The notes below the pieces were generated by a model. The model did not search any database and was not told where the DNA came from. It saw only the letters and a list, made by a program, of their open reading frames with translations. From Branchipolynoe longqiensis (lineage: Eukaryota; Annelida; Polychaeta; Phyllodocida; Polynoidae): a DNA stretch of 64,000 nt. The stretch is taken from positions 154,413,064 to 154,477,063 of the forward strand of contig CM059186.1 of the NCBI GenBank assembly GCA_030323885.1, written 5' to 3'. Both the position numbers and the translations under genes were made by a program. Positions 34,294 through 45,005 of this stretch are shown here, piece by piece; positions within the stretch are counted from its first letter, which is position 1; the number at the start of each line of letters is the position of its first letter.

Positions 34294-34580
34294 ACTGTGG
34301 GATTCGAACCCATGAGTTCGAACCCTGGTCGAGTCAAACCAATGACTTAAAAATGTATACCTGTCGCTTCCTAGCCAGGCACTCAGCATTATTAGCAATG
34401 GGCAAGGACTGGTTGGCTCAGTGTCAGGATAATGTGACTAAGTGGGATATCAGGTCATAGTGCTGCTGGCCTGGTGGGGTAGTGCTATAAAGTTACCCTG
34501 AGTGCACTGTTACAAGTCAGTACCCATCCTGATATGCCCTTAGCTGTTGCCAGGACGTAAAACTCCAACAACCAACAAAC
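34294..34580 (+). mobile_element. SINE family A
   Basis: GTTCGAACCCTGGTCGAGTC B box; tail GCCAGGACGTAAAACTCCAA followed by CAACCAC repeats. Confidence 0.85.
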
Positions 34581-34696
34581 CACCACCACAACCACAACCA
34601 CCACAACCACAACCATACTTCAGTCCGTGGGTCGTCCCCATTTTATTGTACCGCCTGCAGAAGTGATATTTACCAGTGAGTATCCAGGTACTATAC

Positions 34697-35025
34697 ACAG
34701 GGAATAAAGTGGTCGCCGATTTCCGCGATTTTGTATTTTTGCCTATTAATGTTAAAGAAAATGCCATGGAAATAAGGAGGTGTATGACAACAATTGGTTA
34801 GTTCGAATCTTAGATGTTGCGAGAACATAAAACCCGAACAAGAAAGTGTTAGGTATGGGCGATAATACAGTCACATCTATGACTTCTGGCATTTTCCCCG
34901 CGATTCCCTGACAGTGCTAATCCTATGTGCGAAAATCCATGTTTTCATGGAAATTCGCCATCGGTGTGATTGATAACCAAAGCTTGATTTCCGCGATTTT
35001 TGCCAGACACCACTTTCATCCGTGT
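34697..35025. mobile_element. CAGGGATG-family MITE
   Basis: CAGGGAATAAAGTGGTC at left and CCACTTTCATCCGTG at right; the flanks TATACA and TATATA fit a 6-bp duplication. Carries CGCGATTCCCTGACAGTGC. Confidence 0.75.
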
Positions 35026-35267
35026 ATATAACCTCCAGCATGGGGGTGGCTGCTAGCTGGCGGTGGATTGGTCCATTATCAGAATCCGCAATATGGCGGG
35101 GTGCCATCTGCCGGTCCTTATGACACGACCAAAGGTCAGTGTAGAGGAGACCATGTGGTAGTGGGCATCATCATCATATATGTTAGGCTACCACAATACC
35201 CATCATGCGCTCCCTTCTGACCACAACACCAGCACCATGCGGCAAGACTAGCCAACTAAATTGCAGT

Positions 35268-35306
35268 TTTACGTCTTTGAAACATCTAAGGTCATATCAG
35301 GACGGG
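35268..35306 (-). mobile_element. SINE tail fragment
   Basis: TTTTACGTCTTTGAAACATC and AAGGTCATATCAGGACGGG, antisense SINE 3' end. Confidence 0.7.
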
Positions 35307-35407
35307 AATGCATGTGGCAAGAAAGCAAAACAACTGATGGCTGTGCGATTTTGATTTGATGTCTCACCATATCCATAAGTTTGAGATTAAAACTGTTCAA
35401 AATGAAT

Positions 35408-36164
35408 AGACGAGATCATGGTTCCTAGTGCGCATGCGCTGAAAACGGCGTTGGGAGCAAAGCAAAGGTGTACGGCCATTGAGTTTGCCGATATGCTTTC
35501 GGGCAAAACTGCCATTTTATTTCAAATTAATAGAAATACATAACAATTTGGCACACACATGCACAGAAGGATGCAATATAATAACATAATGAATATGTTT
35601 AAGACACAACTTTCCATAATTAAGCATTTTGAGCTAAGAAACAAACAATTTCAGTCACTTTACAAGCTGATGTTTACATCACCATTGATTAGCCAGAAGT
35701 AATTCTTGTTCTAAATATTAAAATGTCAAATGTGTCAACAAAAACTTGTTTCAAAGAAATATATAACCAATATCTGATTAACCCTACTCATTTTCTATTT
35801 CTACATATTTCATTAACCATAGGATATAAATAAAAACATGAAAAAAATAAGTCAAAGTGACTCTGGCTATGGCTCTAACACTACTCTGAGTGCCCACATT
35901 TGTCTAAGTCTAAATGCACATGCATAAGATGTGCTGATTATATTAATGTAAATGCAATGCTGAATAAAAGATTAATATCTTAATTTATTATATATATTTT
36001 TTTAGTTAGTGTTCTATATTTCAAACAAGAGCTGAGATGAGCTGAAACTAGCACATTTCATAGCTGCACCCAGTGTATTAGCATGTGCCATGTGCTTCTC
36101 GTGGGTTTGTTTTGCTCTGACACATCCCACAATGCACCACACGGCTGGAATGGTGATGTAGCCT
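35408..36164. mobile_element. ~750-bp MITE, copy 1 of an inverted pair
   Basis: Matches 41160-41901 in inverse along its whole length. The best-preserved termini (copy 2) are AGACTACATCACAGTTCC and its inverse. Contains GTGCGCATGCGC. No ORF. Confidence 0.85.
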
Positions 36165-36219
36165 ATTCATCATAATATTGATCAGAATCCAGCTCGCACC
36201 TCCATGCAACAGCGCTGCT

Positions 36220-36455
36220 CCAAGAAGCAGATAAAAACATCAAATTTTCCAAACCAAAACACTTATCTAGGCTTAATTCTACATATTCAACTTAGATATG
36301 TGGCCTCTTTTTACATCAAATATCTCCAAAGTTAGCCATTTAAAATAAAAGTTACTTCAAACTAAACTAAAGTAGACGATAACGATTAGCATTATGTATT
36401 TATCTCAGAAAATGGCAAACATTCAAAAGCATCGGACTATGTAACGTTAATTAAA
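36220..36455. mobile_element. TTAA-family MITE, partial
   Basis: Right terminus GCATCGGACTATGTAACGTTAA. The interior has TTTATCTCAGAAAATGG. Confidence 0.65.
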
Positions 36456-36665
36456 GCCAACATACCACCTCGCGCTGCCTTCCAGGCCACACCCACTCAC
36501 CCTGATTGCTTGTGTGAACTTTGACCACCCCCAACATCTCACAAATAACGCCCCTTAGCCGCACGCAGCCCTCATGCTCTCGACCACTCATCCTACCGCC
36601 CACCACACTCTCAAACTGTGCAGTCAAAGTTGCATAATTCGTTGGTTTGAATTTGTGCTCTTATT

Positions 36666-37081
36666 TTAAAGTTGCATAGTCCGATCGCATCTGAATTTTT
36701 GTCTTATTTCTTTTGAGATAAATATATCAGATTGATCTTCATGACCTACTAATCATTAGTTCGGATTCATTTTGATGGAAAATGGCTAGTTTTGAAGAAA
36801 TTTGAGTTGAAAGAACCCAAAATACTTTTGACAAGCTTTCCAAAAGTCCTCTCGCTATGACTGGTATTGACATCTTGCAATGACCACATGATGTGGAATG
36901 ACCTAAATAAAAAATAGCCTGGTCACCTAACGTCGTAAATTCACCGATTATTCTATTTATATATATGCTGTCCCAAATCACTAGTTAATGCACCAATATC
37001 TCAGCTGGATATATATAATCAAATTAAAATACACGTTTTGGTTTTGAAAAATGAATATTTTATCGGACCATGCAACTTTAA
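36666..37081. mobile_element. TTAA-family MITE, full length
   Basis: TTAAAGTTGCATAGTCCGAT at left and ATCGGACCATGCAACTTTAA at right, TTAA at each end, 416 bp. Confidence 0.87.
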
Positions 37082-37084
37082 CAA

Positions 37085-37401
37085 GAAGTACATTCAGTTG
37101 ATTGTTGTTATCTATTTAGTCTTTACTTTGGAGTAACTTCGATTAAAACTGGCTAACTGCAGATATTTGAAGTGAAAACTTTCCAAGTAATTTTGGTGTG
37201 CACACCGAAATGCTGGACATCGCTGGCCTCCATGGCTTGCAGTAATGACAGGCTATATTTAATTGAATTAATATTCCTCTTTGCAGTAATACATGTTCGA
37301 TAAGTGCACCAGCATATGAGTTGGGGGATGTAAGATCAAATATAGGCATGTGCATTGGTTTCGAAAATACTGTGGTTTCATTGGTTTATGCAACTTTAAG
37401 G
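37085..37401. mobile_element. TTAA-family MITE, partial, adjacent to previous
   Basis: Right end GGTTTATGCAACTTTAAGG; interior ATTTGAAGTGAAAACTT and GCATATGAGTTGG as in other copies. Confidence 0.6.
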
Positions 37402-37895
37402 CGACACAATACGATGAAGCTCTCATTTTTTTAGAGCCAACCCAAATTATAAAAATGTGAATTTCAAATCTTGAGCTATTCCTGTAATATAGTTATCTAA
37501 CTTTCGATATGTGAGCACCCCTCCCCCATAGGCCAGAAATAACTATCACGCCAGGCCCCAATAGTTATATATAAAATTCTATGTGTATGGTGTGGTGTTG
37601 TTTTTTGGGGGGTTGGGGTGCGGGGATATATCAAATTAAAATTAAAAACCTTACATATATCCAAAATAAGTATGTTTGTATTTCACACTGGGGACCACCG
37701 AGTTAAATATGCCACCATTCTGGCAGTATTTAACATAGTGCAAATACTGGGCGGTGCTTCATTATAAAGACAAATCTCTGGTCGGTGCTTCAACTGATGT
37801 CAGTGGTGTGAAGTGAAGCGGGACGGTGATCAATATGTCAATGGTCGGCCACACAGCTCACACAATAAAGCCTAAGTGTGTGTGCCTAGCAAAGT
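37402..37895. other. No gene recognised
   Basis: AT-rich sequence with a TTTTTTGGGGGGTTGGGGT run near 37600; short duplicated CAAATACTGGGCGGTGCTTC-like segments at 37740-37795. Confidence 0.45.
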
Positions 37896-37899
37896 AATA

Positions 37900-38696
37900 C
37901 CCCTGTCACATTTGAACGTGTTGTTCGGCGTGCCGGCAACGCGGACAATATTTGCTAGCACACTGGACACGTCCAAGTTTTCGGCGTCTTGGGAGAAAGT
38001 TTGACGAAACCGCAGCGCGTGAGTAGCATCTTCGTAACGCGCTGCGAACGTGTGTCGACACGCGGCGGACGAAAGTGTCAACGTCCCGCCAGCGGGTTCC
38101 CAGCGTGTTGTCGGCGCACTGTCGGCGAGTTGACGGCGTGGAGGGAGCGAGTTGGTACGATACCAACTCGCTGCCTCCACGCCGGCAGCGCGTCCAGACC
38201 CGCCACCAATGCGTCCAGGCACGCCGGGAACACGTCCAACGCGCTGAGAAACGCTGGCGGAGCGCCGATAACACGCTGATGGCACACTGGGAACCCGCTG
38301 GCGGGACATTGCAGACGCGCCGACGGAATGCTCGCAATAAGGCTAAACAAATGACAACGTTAACCGACATTGATCAACGTCCTGCCAGCGTTCCGCCGGC
38401 GCGCCGATAACGGGTTCGACGTGTTTCTAATGCGTCCGTAACGCGCCCGCCAACACGCTGCTGCACGTTGCGGCCCGTCAAAAGTTTTGTGCAAGCACAA
38501 AACTTTCTCCGCGGACTGACGCGAGCCGACGGCCGCCGACGTGCCGGTACACACGTTGCTACGTACCGACGCGCCGGAAACGCTCTGGTAACGTACCGTT
38601 AACCTACCGGACGTGTACCGACATTTCACCGAAAAACCCAACACGTCGGCGCGCGTCGACCCGCGTTGGCCCGAAACGTCGTAATGTGACAGCCCC
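37900..38696. mobile_element. CpG-rich fold-back transposon
   Basis: Termini CCCTGTCACATT and inverse AATGTGACAG. The interior is composed of CGCGCCGGCAACGCG-like repeats arranged as a large inverted repeat centred near 38159, where GGCGTGGAGGGAGCGAGTTG (38135 onward) faces its inverse (to 38183) with one mismatch. Open frames in both directions are by-products. Termini and internal style resemble 12129-12517. Confidence 0.78.
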
Positions 38697-38837
38697 ATAA
38701 GCCTCTATCGACAAACTCGACCTGGGCGTCGGTACCTTGAACAAAACAGGTGTGCTGAAATGTTACAGCCCCTTTGCACTATCCTGGTACAGTGAGGCCA
38801 CGTATTTATCAACTATGCCTATGCCTGCTACAGACTG

Positions 38838-39113
38838 GACATGGTGGCGCAATCGATCGAGCTTAGACTTCCCGTGCGGAAGGTCGGGAGTTCGAAACCC
38901 GGCCGACTCAAACCAATGACTTACAAATTTGATACTTGTCGCTACCTAGCCTGGCTGGGACTCGACATGACTGGGATATGGCCCAGTGTCAGGCTAGGTA
39001 ACCTACAAGTGTCAATTTTTGTAAGTCATTGGTTTGGCTCGGCCGGGATTCGAACGCCCGACCTTCCACACAGGAGGCCAGCACTCTTACCGATTCGGCC
39101 ACAGCGTCCGGTC
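38838..39113. mobile_element. Head-to-head pair of SINE family A heads
   Basis: 38838-38998 is a plus-strand head (GGTGGCGCAATCGATCGAGC, GAGTTCGAAACCCGG). About 38999-39113 is an antisense head ending CGATTCGGCCACAGCGTCCG. Together they form an imperfect inverted repeat of about 120-bp arms. Confidence 0.82.
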
Positions 39114-39168
39114 CCCGTTAAAGTGCATATCTTCTATGTATATGGTCGCAGTTGCTCCCGTCCTGATA

Positions 39169-39503
39169 TGGACCAGACGGGATGGCCGACTGAGTTAGAG
39201 CGTCCGTCCCCCGTATTGGTAGTTCGTGGGTTCGAACCCTGGTCGAGTCAAACCAATGACATAAAAATTGATACTTGTCGCTTCCTAGCCTGGCTCTCGG
39301 CATTATTAGGATATCGCAAGGACTGGTTGGCTCATTGTCAGGATAATGTGACTGAGTGGGATATCAGCAGCCAGGTCTTCCAGTGGGGCAGCACTATGAA
39401 GTCGCCATGAGTGCGCACTGTCACAAGTCGGTACCCGTCTCCTGATATGACCTTAGATGTTGCTGGGACGTAAAACAACAATAAACAAACAAACAAACAA
39501 ACC
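39169..39503 (+). mobile_element. SINE family A, full length
   Basis: GACGGGATGGCCGACTGAGT head, GGGTTCGAACCC B box, AAACAACAATAAACAAACAA tail. A second tail piece (39504-39546) follows directly. Confidence 0.9.
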
Positions 39504-39571
39504 GTCCTGATATGACCTTAGATGTTGCCAGGACGAAAAACTGCAGTTGCTCAGTTCTGCGAGTTAGACAG

Positions 39572-39776
39572 TATGGCTCAATGAGTTAAGAACCAGCTTC
39601 CTGTTTTGGCAGGTCGTGGAATTCAAACCTTCGGTTTAAACCATGACTGAGTCAATCTTGCGACTTCAAAATTGATACCTGTCGCTACCTAGCCTGGGAT
39701 ATGGCAAGAAGCAGTGAAAGACTACGGGGAAGACTAATTCCTTGTGATTGAAATTTCCCCCGGTTAATCAACTAAG
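39572..39776 (+). mobile_element. SINE with alternative tail
   Basis: Diverged head and AAGAAGCAGTGAAAGACTACG to CCGGTTAATCAACT, as at 17503-17733. Confidence 0.72.
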
Positions 39777-40157
39777 GTAACCCAATATATGGGCATTTAT
39801 TAATGGACGTCGGTCAACATGTCTTGACATTTTGGGTCAGCCATCATCTTATTTGAAGGTTGACATGACCCCATTGAACGACATTAACGCTGGCAATTCT
39901 GAAACCGAAACTTGTAGATTATAGGCGTGGCCTTTGTTGGAGTTGTTGGAGTTGAAAACAACGGTATATGTTGGTTCTTTTAATTGATGTATTATTCATT
40001 TTCATTTTTCTTTTCGCAATAGGATATAGGCATATGGGCTAAAATAGCAGGTTTCTTCATGAAGCATAATTTATGAGTTAGAAAGTTCCGATTTCTGTTT
40101 TAATCAATCTCGTCTACCCGCGTGTACTGTCTCTATGCTACTGTATTATATATATGT

Positions 40158-40302
40158 AGAGTGGGATATCAGGTCATGGTGCTGATGGCCTGGTCTCCCA
40201 GTGGGGCATCACTATAAAGTCACCATGAGTGTGCACCGTCAATAGTCGGTACCTGTCCTGATATGACCTTAGATGTTGCCGGGACGGAAAACCACAACAA
40301 CC
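40158..40302 (+). mobile_element. SINE family A, 3' part
   Basis: GTGGGATATCAGGTCATGGTG to GGACGGAAAACCACAACAAC, about 230 bp upstream of SLMAP exon A. Confidence 0.85.
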
Positions 40303-40534
40303 AACCATGATCAGCAGTGTGGAGCTCAGCGTTCTGGTCCCGTGCCGCCAACTAGCGGTACAATAATGAACTAATAGGACGATCCAGTTTGCAGCCAGGC
40401 TTCTCAAACCACGACAAACATGATGGTCGCACTCACAGTCAAGAGGTTCCAGCTTGCATTGTGGATCTAACCAAGACTTATTGTGCACGTGGAATATAAG
40501 TTATTATAACCCTCCCTGTCTCTCTTTGTTCCAG

Positions 40535-40682
40535 TTTTACCTTCAGGACACGAAGAGTAGCAATGGCACCTTCATCAACAATCAACGGCTCAGTAAGGGA
40601 TCGGAGGAGAGTGCCCCGCATGAGCTGTTCTCCGGCGACATTGTTCAGTTTGGAGTTGACGTGATGGAGAATTCACGAAGGG
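40535..40682 (+). CDS. SLMAP: SLMAP exon A: C-terminal half of FHA domain
   Basis: The exon begins after a pyrimidine-rich tract ending CCAG and reads [19 protein letters not shown], then an acidic stretch, then [16 protein letters not shown]. The SSNGTF(I/V)N block is the FHA loop that contacts phosphothreonine peptides, and GDIVQFGVD forms the last FHA strands. The donor is G|GTAAGC at 40683; the last base is the first base of a valine codon completed by exon B (phase 1). The preceding exon, which would carry the R and S/H loops of the FHA fold, was not found upstream. The exon lies between two inverted copies of a ~750-bp MITE (35408-36164 and 41160-41901). Confidence 0.95.
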
Positions 40683-40929
40683 GTAAGCGGGTTTAGTTTT
40701 TTTCCTTTGTTTGTTGTTGGCTTATTGTTCTTCTAGGTGGTGTGTTTCGAATGCTGCTTGAGTCCGTATCGTCTAGTCCCTGCCCTTATTCTATGCTATC
40801 AGTTTCTGAGTAGAGTTATGTTAATTTTGGTCAAACAAAAATAGTGATGATTTGCATTCAATCAAAGATGATGTTAATGATCATTCATTAATTGATAATA
40901 ATTTAAAGCCCTGTCAGCAACAAAGAGTT

Positions 40930-41052
40930 GGAGATTATCATCGTGATTATCATCATGACCATCATGATGATCATTATCATGTGTCATCCATCATCACCAT
41001 GTGTCAGCCATCATCACCATGTGTCAGCCATCATCGTCACCATCATCACCAT
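40930..41052. repeat. ATC-rich simple repeat
   Basis: CATCATGACCATCATGATG and tandem CATCATCACCATGTGTCAGC units, in the SLMAP A-B intron. Confidence 0.8.
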
Positions 41053-41159
41053 CCTTTATATTATAAATGCCTACTATAAACGCCTATTCCCTACATTGGA
41101 GATTTCTGTTAGTGCAAAACCAAAATGAAATCACTTGCTTCATTTAGTAAACAATTAAT

Positions 41160-41901
41160 AGACTACATCACAGTTCCAGCCGTGTGGCGCATTGTGGGAT
41201 GCGTCAGAGCAAAACAAACCCGCACATGCTAATACACTGGGTGCAGCTATGAAATGTGCTAGTTTCAGCTCATCTCAGCTCCTGTTTGAAACATAGAACA
41301 CCAACTAAAAAAATATATATAATAAATTAAGATATTAATCTTTATCCAGCATTGCATTTACATCAATATAATCAGCACATCTTATGCCATGTGCATTTAG
41401 ATTTAGACAAATCTAGGCACTCAGACTAGTGTTAGAGCCATAGTCAGAGTCAGTTTTACTTATTTTATTCATGTTTTTATTTATATCCTATGGTTAATGA
41501 CATGTAGAAATAGAAAATGAGTAGGGTTAATCAGATATTGGTTATATATTTCTTTGAAACAAGTTTTTGTTGACACATTAGACATTTTAATATTTAGAAC
41601 AAGAATTACTTCTGGCTAATCAATGGTGATGTAAACATCAGCCTGTAAAGTGACTGAAATTATGTTTCTTAGCTCAAAATGCTTAATTATGGAGAGTTGT
41701 GTCTTAACCATATTCATTATATTATTTATAATATTGCATCCTTTCGTCCATGTTTGTGCCAAATTGTTATGTATTTCTATTCATTTTGAATAAAATGGCA
41801 GTTTTGCCCTACGCGTATCGGCAAACTCAATGGCCGTACGCCTTTGCTTTGCTCCCAACACCGTTTTCAGCGCATGCGCACTCGGAACCGTGATGTAGTC
41901 T
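41160..41901. mobile_element. ~740-bp MITE, copy 2 of an inverted pair
   Basis: Termini AGACTACATCACAGTTCC and the inverse GGAACCGTGATGTAGTCT. Inverse of 35408-36164. Located in the SLMAP A-B intron. Confidence 0.88.
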
Positions 41902-42183
41902 ATCATTTTAAACCTTTGATGTGTGTATTGTTGTGCTCCTAATCTGCCTACGTAGTTGGCTCACTGCGTGTACTGACGTTGCTAGTTCTCTCTGCGCCTC
42001 TTAGTGCTGTCACAGCTGGACTCTCCTGCCACACTTGCTTCCGGTAACTTGCCACGTTGCTTTATTGTTGCCTGTTGGGACCTAACCATTCTTACTTACA
42101 AGTTCCCATCCAGGGTGTGAATGGTCAGGTGCCAGATCAACCCGGTTTGTTATCTAGCATGGCTAACAGAAACACACCAACGC

Positions 42184-42468
42184 AGGGTCCGTACGGGGCC
42201 TGGACAATCTTGAAAAGTCTTGAACTTCATTTGCCCCATTTCAAGGCCTTGAATTTAACCTATTTTGGATAATTAGTCTTGAAAATCCTTGAATTCCATT
42301 AACCTGTCTCCACTGATCTAAATTAGTCCACAATCGCCATTCACTATTGTTGTTTTTCCTGAAATCAAAATGAAAATAGTATGATTGAATTTCTATCAAG
42401 AAAAGCCTTGAAAAGTCTTGAAATAGCCTTCAATTCCATATATCTTCCCATGTGTACGGACCCTGCAA
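42184..42468. mobile_element. MITE with CAGGGTCCGTAC termini
   Basis: CAGGGTCCGTACGGGGCC at left, inverse GTGTACGGACCCTG at right. The interior has CTTGAAAAGTCTTGAACTTC and repeats of it. A relative lies at 58768-59037. hAT-like termini; no clear duplication seen. Confidence 0.72.
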
Positions 42469-42708
42469 ACCATTATGGGGAGAACAGTTTGGGAATATAG
42501 GCCGTGGTTGTGCATTCAAATTGAAAACCAGCCCACTACATTTTCATACCACACGCACAGTTAGCTATCACTGATATAAGAATGACAAAGGGAAAAAAAG
42601 TACTACTGGTAACAACTAATCCTGTTGTGGTTGCTGAATAATTACACATATCCTTCATTTGTTAAACTAACAGAATTACAATGGTAAAAACTATCAATGA
42701 CACATTAT

Positions 42709-42766
<58 letters not shown>

Positions 42767-43410
42767 GTGCTGTAGGTCATTTTCAATAATATAGGGTTTC
42801 ATTTCCGTAGGTACACCGCATGGACAATAATCCATAAGCGAAAGCTATTTTTCAGGTGTCTTCTTTAAAAAAATGTTTAACTACATTCATTGATAAGCAA
42901 ATTGTGTATGTAACAAAAATAAAATAAAATAAAATAACCGCAATTGAATCAGTGGTTAATTTGGCAACGGTGAGCTTGTCCATAGATGGACGTAAGACGC
43001 ACAATGGGATTTTATCTACAATTAATGACAGCCCAGCAGGGCTGTCGATATTGTTCATTTTAAAAGGTTTCTCTGTTACGCCGTTATACTTATTGCAACA
43101 ACAAAAAACTACATTCATTGTTAATCTTATATGTATGTATGTTGAAGCAGTTGCCTGGATTGAACCCACTTCATTTAACTATCAATTTTGATTCACCAGC
43201 GAACAATAATTGTTATATTGATGATGATGGTAATGATAATAATAATAATAATAATAATTTTTTTTTTTTTAAAGACTGATAATGGTTATAAATTCCTACG
43301 TGTTTAAAATATGTAAGAGTAATATATATTACAAATATATTTCCTTCTAAGGTGCACTTTTATGTGACCTGGGTGTTTTGGCGGTTAAAGCACACTGGGC
43401 TGATGTCTTG
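42469..43410. other. SLMAP intron A-B remainder; (AAT)n and (AATAA)n repeats
   Basis: (AAT)n at 42716-42765 and 43233-43258, AAAAT pentamers at 42916-42938. Nothing else supportable. Confidence 0.6.
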
Positions 43411-43416
43411 TTTCAG

Positions 43417-43492
43417 TAACGCATGGCTGCATCATCGCAACCGTCAAGGTCTACTATCCAGATGGCGGGGAAGGCAAGGCAAGATATGACAG
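43417..43492 (+). CDS. SLMAP: SLMAP exon B: end of FHA region
   Basis: The acceptor is TTTCAG at 43411-43416. With the G carried over from exon A the reading is VTHGCIIATVKVYYPDGG, then a basic EGKARYD end, matching the SLMAP segment just after the FHA core. The donor is AG|GTATGT at 43493, leaving two bases of a serine codon (phase 2) that exon C completes. The following intron is 5.2 kb and hosts DIRS copy 2. Confidence 0.92.
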
Positions 43493-43851
43493 GTATGTGC
43501 CACGCCCATCGCATAGCAAACACACAAGTTTGCTTTATTTCTCACTTTCATTATTTGTTTAACCCTTTAAGGCCGGAAGCACCCAAATGTTCCTGCAAGT
43601 TTCACGCACCTACCGTCTGGGATGTACCCACTATATCTCATAATCAGTAATACCAGGGAGGCTAGATTTGGTGTCATTTGTAAGAGAAATCATTTTGCTT
43701 TCATATAAAATCAACTTGATTTTCAATGGTTTTTGAGATATATCAATTTAATTGTACTAAGGCACTAACATTACATAGTGAGATTTTTCAACAATTTGGT
43801 CAAGACTCCAAGGATTTAATAATTGAAATCTCTTTAGGGCTGATAGGGTTA

Positions 43852-43898
43852 ATTTTACCTCGGTACTACGCCTCCGGCTAGCTTCAGGCTAGGGAGAA
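43852..43898 (+). repeat. DIRS copy 2 left inverted terminal repeat
   Basis: Begins ATTTTACCTCGGTAC; the inverse is at 47907-47953 with a single mismatch over 47 bp. Confidence 0.9.
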
Positions 43899-44489
43899 GG
43901 AAGCACGTCAGGTACCAGTAATTAGCATACGGATCTCGCACTGTGAAGACGTGTGCGAGGTGACAGCGGTCTTTATCGACAAATAACTATGTAATTCGCA
44001 GTAAGTTGGAGTATATTTTTCAGAGGAGTGTTTATTAAGACCTGTGGAGTCTTCGGTGTAAGTTATATTAAATTGGCGAATTTATTAAAGTAATTATTAG
44101 CGTTAAACCGAGTTGTGTGCCGGGATGCTGGTTTTGGGTTCGCCATTTTGTTTATTTCTTGTATCCCGTTTATCGCTATTGCTATGGCGACTTTATGAGT
44201 TTATAACTCAAGAATACCGGAGGATACGTATTTCTTGTGTCTATATGCCTCGTTTTTGTTAATTTATTGAATTCTGCATCTCGTGGTGTTTTTTCGAATT
44301 TATGGAATTACGCTTTCATTATATACGCCGATATGGTGTTGTAGGCGGAGGAGCGAGGCCCGTAAGGGGTGGTTGGAACCGGATTTTCGGTTTGCTCCTG
44401 CCAAGCCTATATCTTTGCAGTTATTTTATTTTATTTATTTTAATTTATTAAGTATGAACCCGTAAGGGGTTGTCGGAATTATGCTTCAG

Positions 44490-44837
44490 TTAGCTTAGAG
44501 TAGTAGCTACTTTTCTGCTTGGTATGTCGGTGTTGGTGGTTGCCACATCACAGGTAATATTGTTCAACGAGCGGCCCGTTGCCAAACGGAGAGCGATGTT
44601 GGCTGGAGCCTCATTTCGTCTTTTTGGGATTATTTCCGCGGTCTCTTTTATGGATTCGCGTTGGAAATAATCTTGGGTTTCTTTTATAGACTCCCCATAG
44701 TTCGGCGTACGCTCCGAGTTTCGTAGCATTTTCTCCAACTTACTGGCGCAGTAGCCGCAGGGGGAGAAGTGTATGGAACAGAGAGTGTGGGAGGGTACCG
44801 GTTTACTGGTCCCTACCCCTCGTTTGGTTTGGTTCAC
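44490..44837 (-). other. Conserved antisense ORF in DIRS 5' leader, copy 2
   Basis: A 115-codon open frame antisense to the leader, sharing SKLEKMLRNSER and GESIKETQ with copy 1. It contains a CGYC pair that copy 1 lacks. It could be coding, or a by-product of a conserved leader signal. Not recognised. Confidence 0.35.
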
Positions 44838-45005
44838 ACCGACCTATGACAATAAACTTAGCTTATCCACGCCTGTGTAGAAACAGTTTAAAACGGTTTA
44901 CTACACCACTAGATGCACAATGGTTATTCAATTGATCTTTTGTGACATTTAGTCAATGCGCCATGGCTTTTTGGTTACTCTCGTTCGATTGTTTCCAGAT
45001 TTCTG

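Noticed and set aside
37872..38410. Overlapping 90-154 aa Arg/Ala/Ser-rich frames on both strands
   Set aside because: They lie inside a CpG-rich fold-back transposon; high GC removes stop codons, and frames are open in both directions.
24526..40534. Search for the missing SLMAP exon(s) with the N-terminal half of the FHA domain
   Set aside because: I saw no segment with the expected conserved Arg/Ser/His loops followed by a phase-0 donor; absence by eye is not proof.
42952..43191. 79-aa open frame just upstream of SLMAP exon B
   Set aside because: Intron sequence between two verified exons with no family similarity or splice support.
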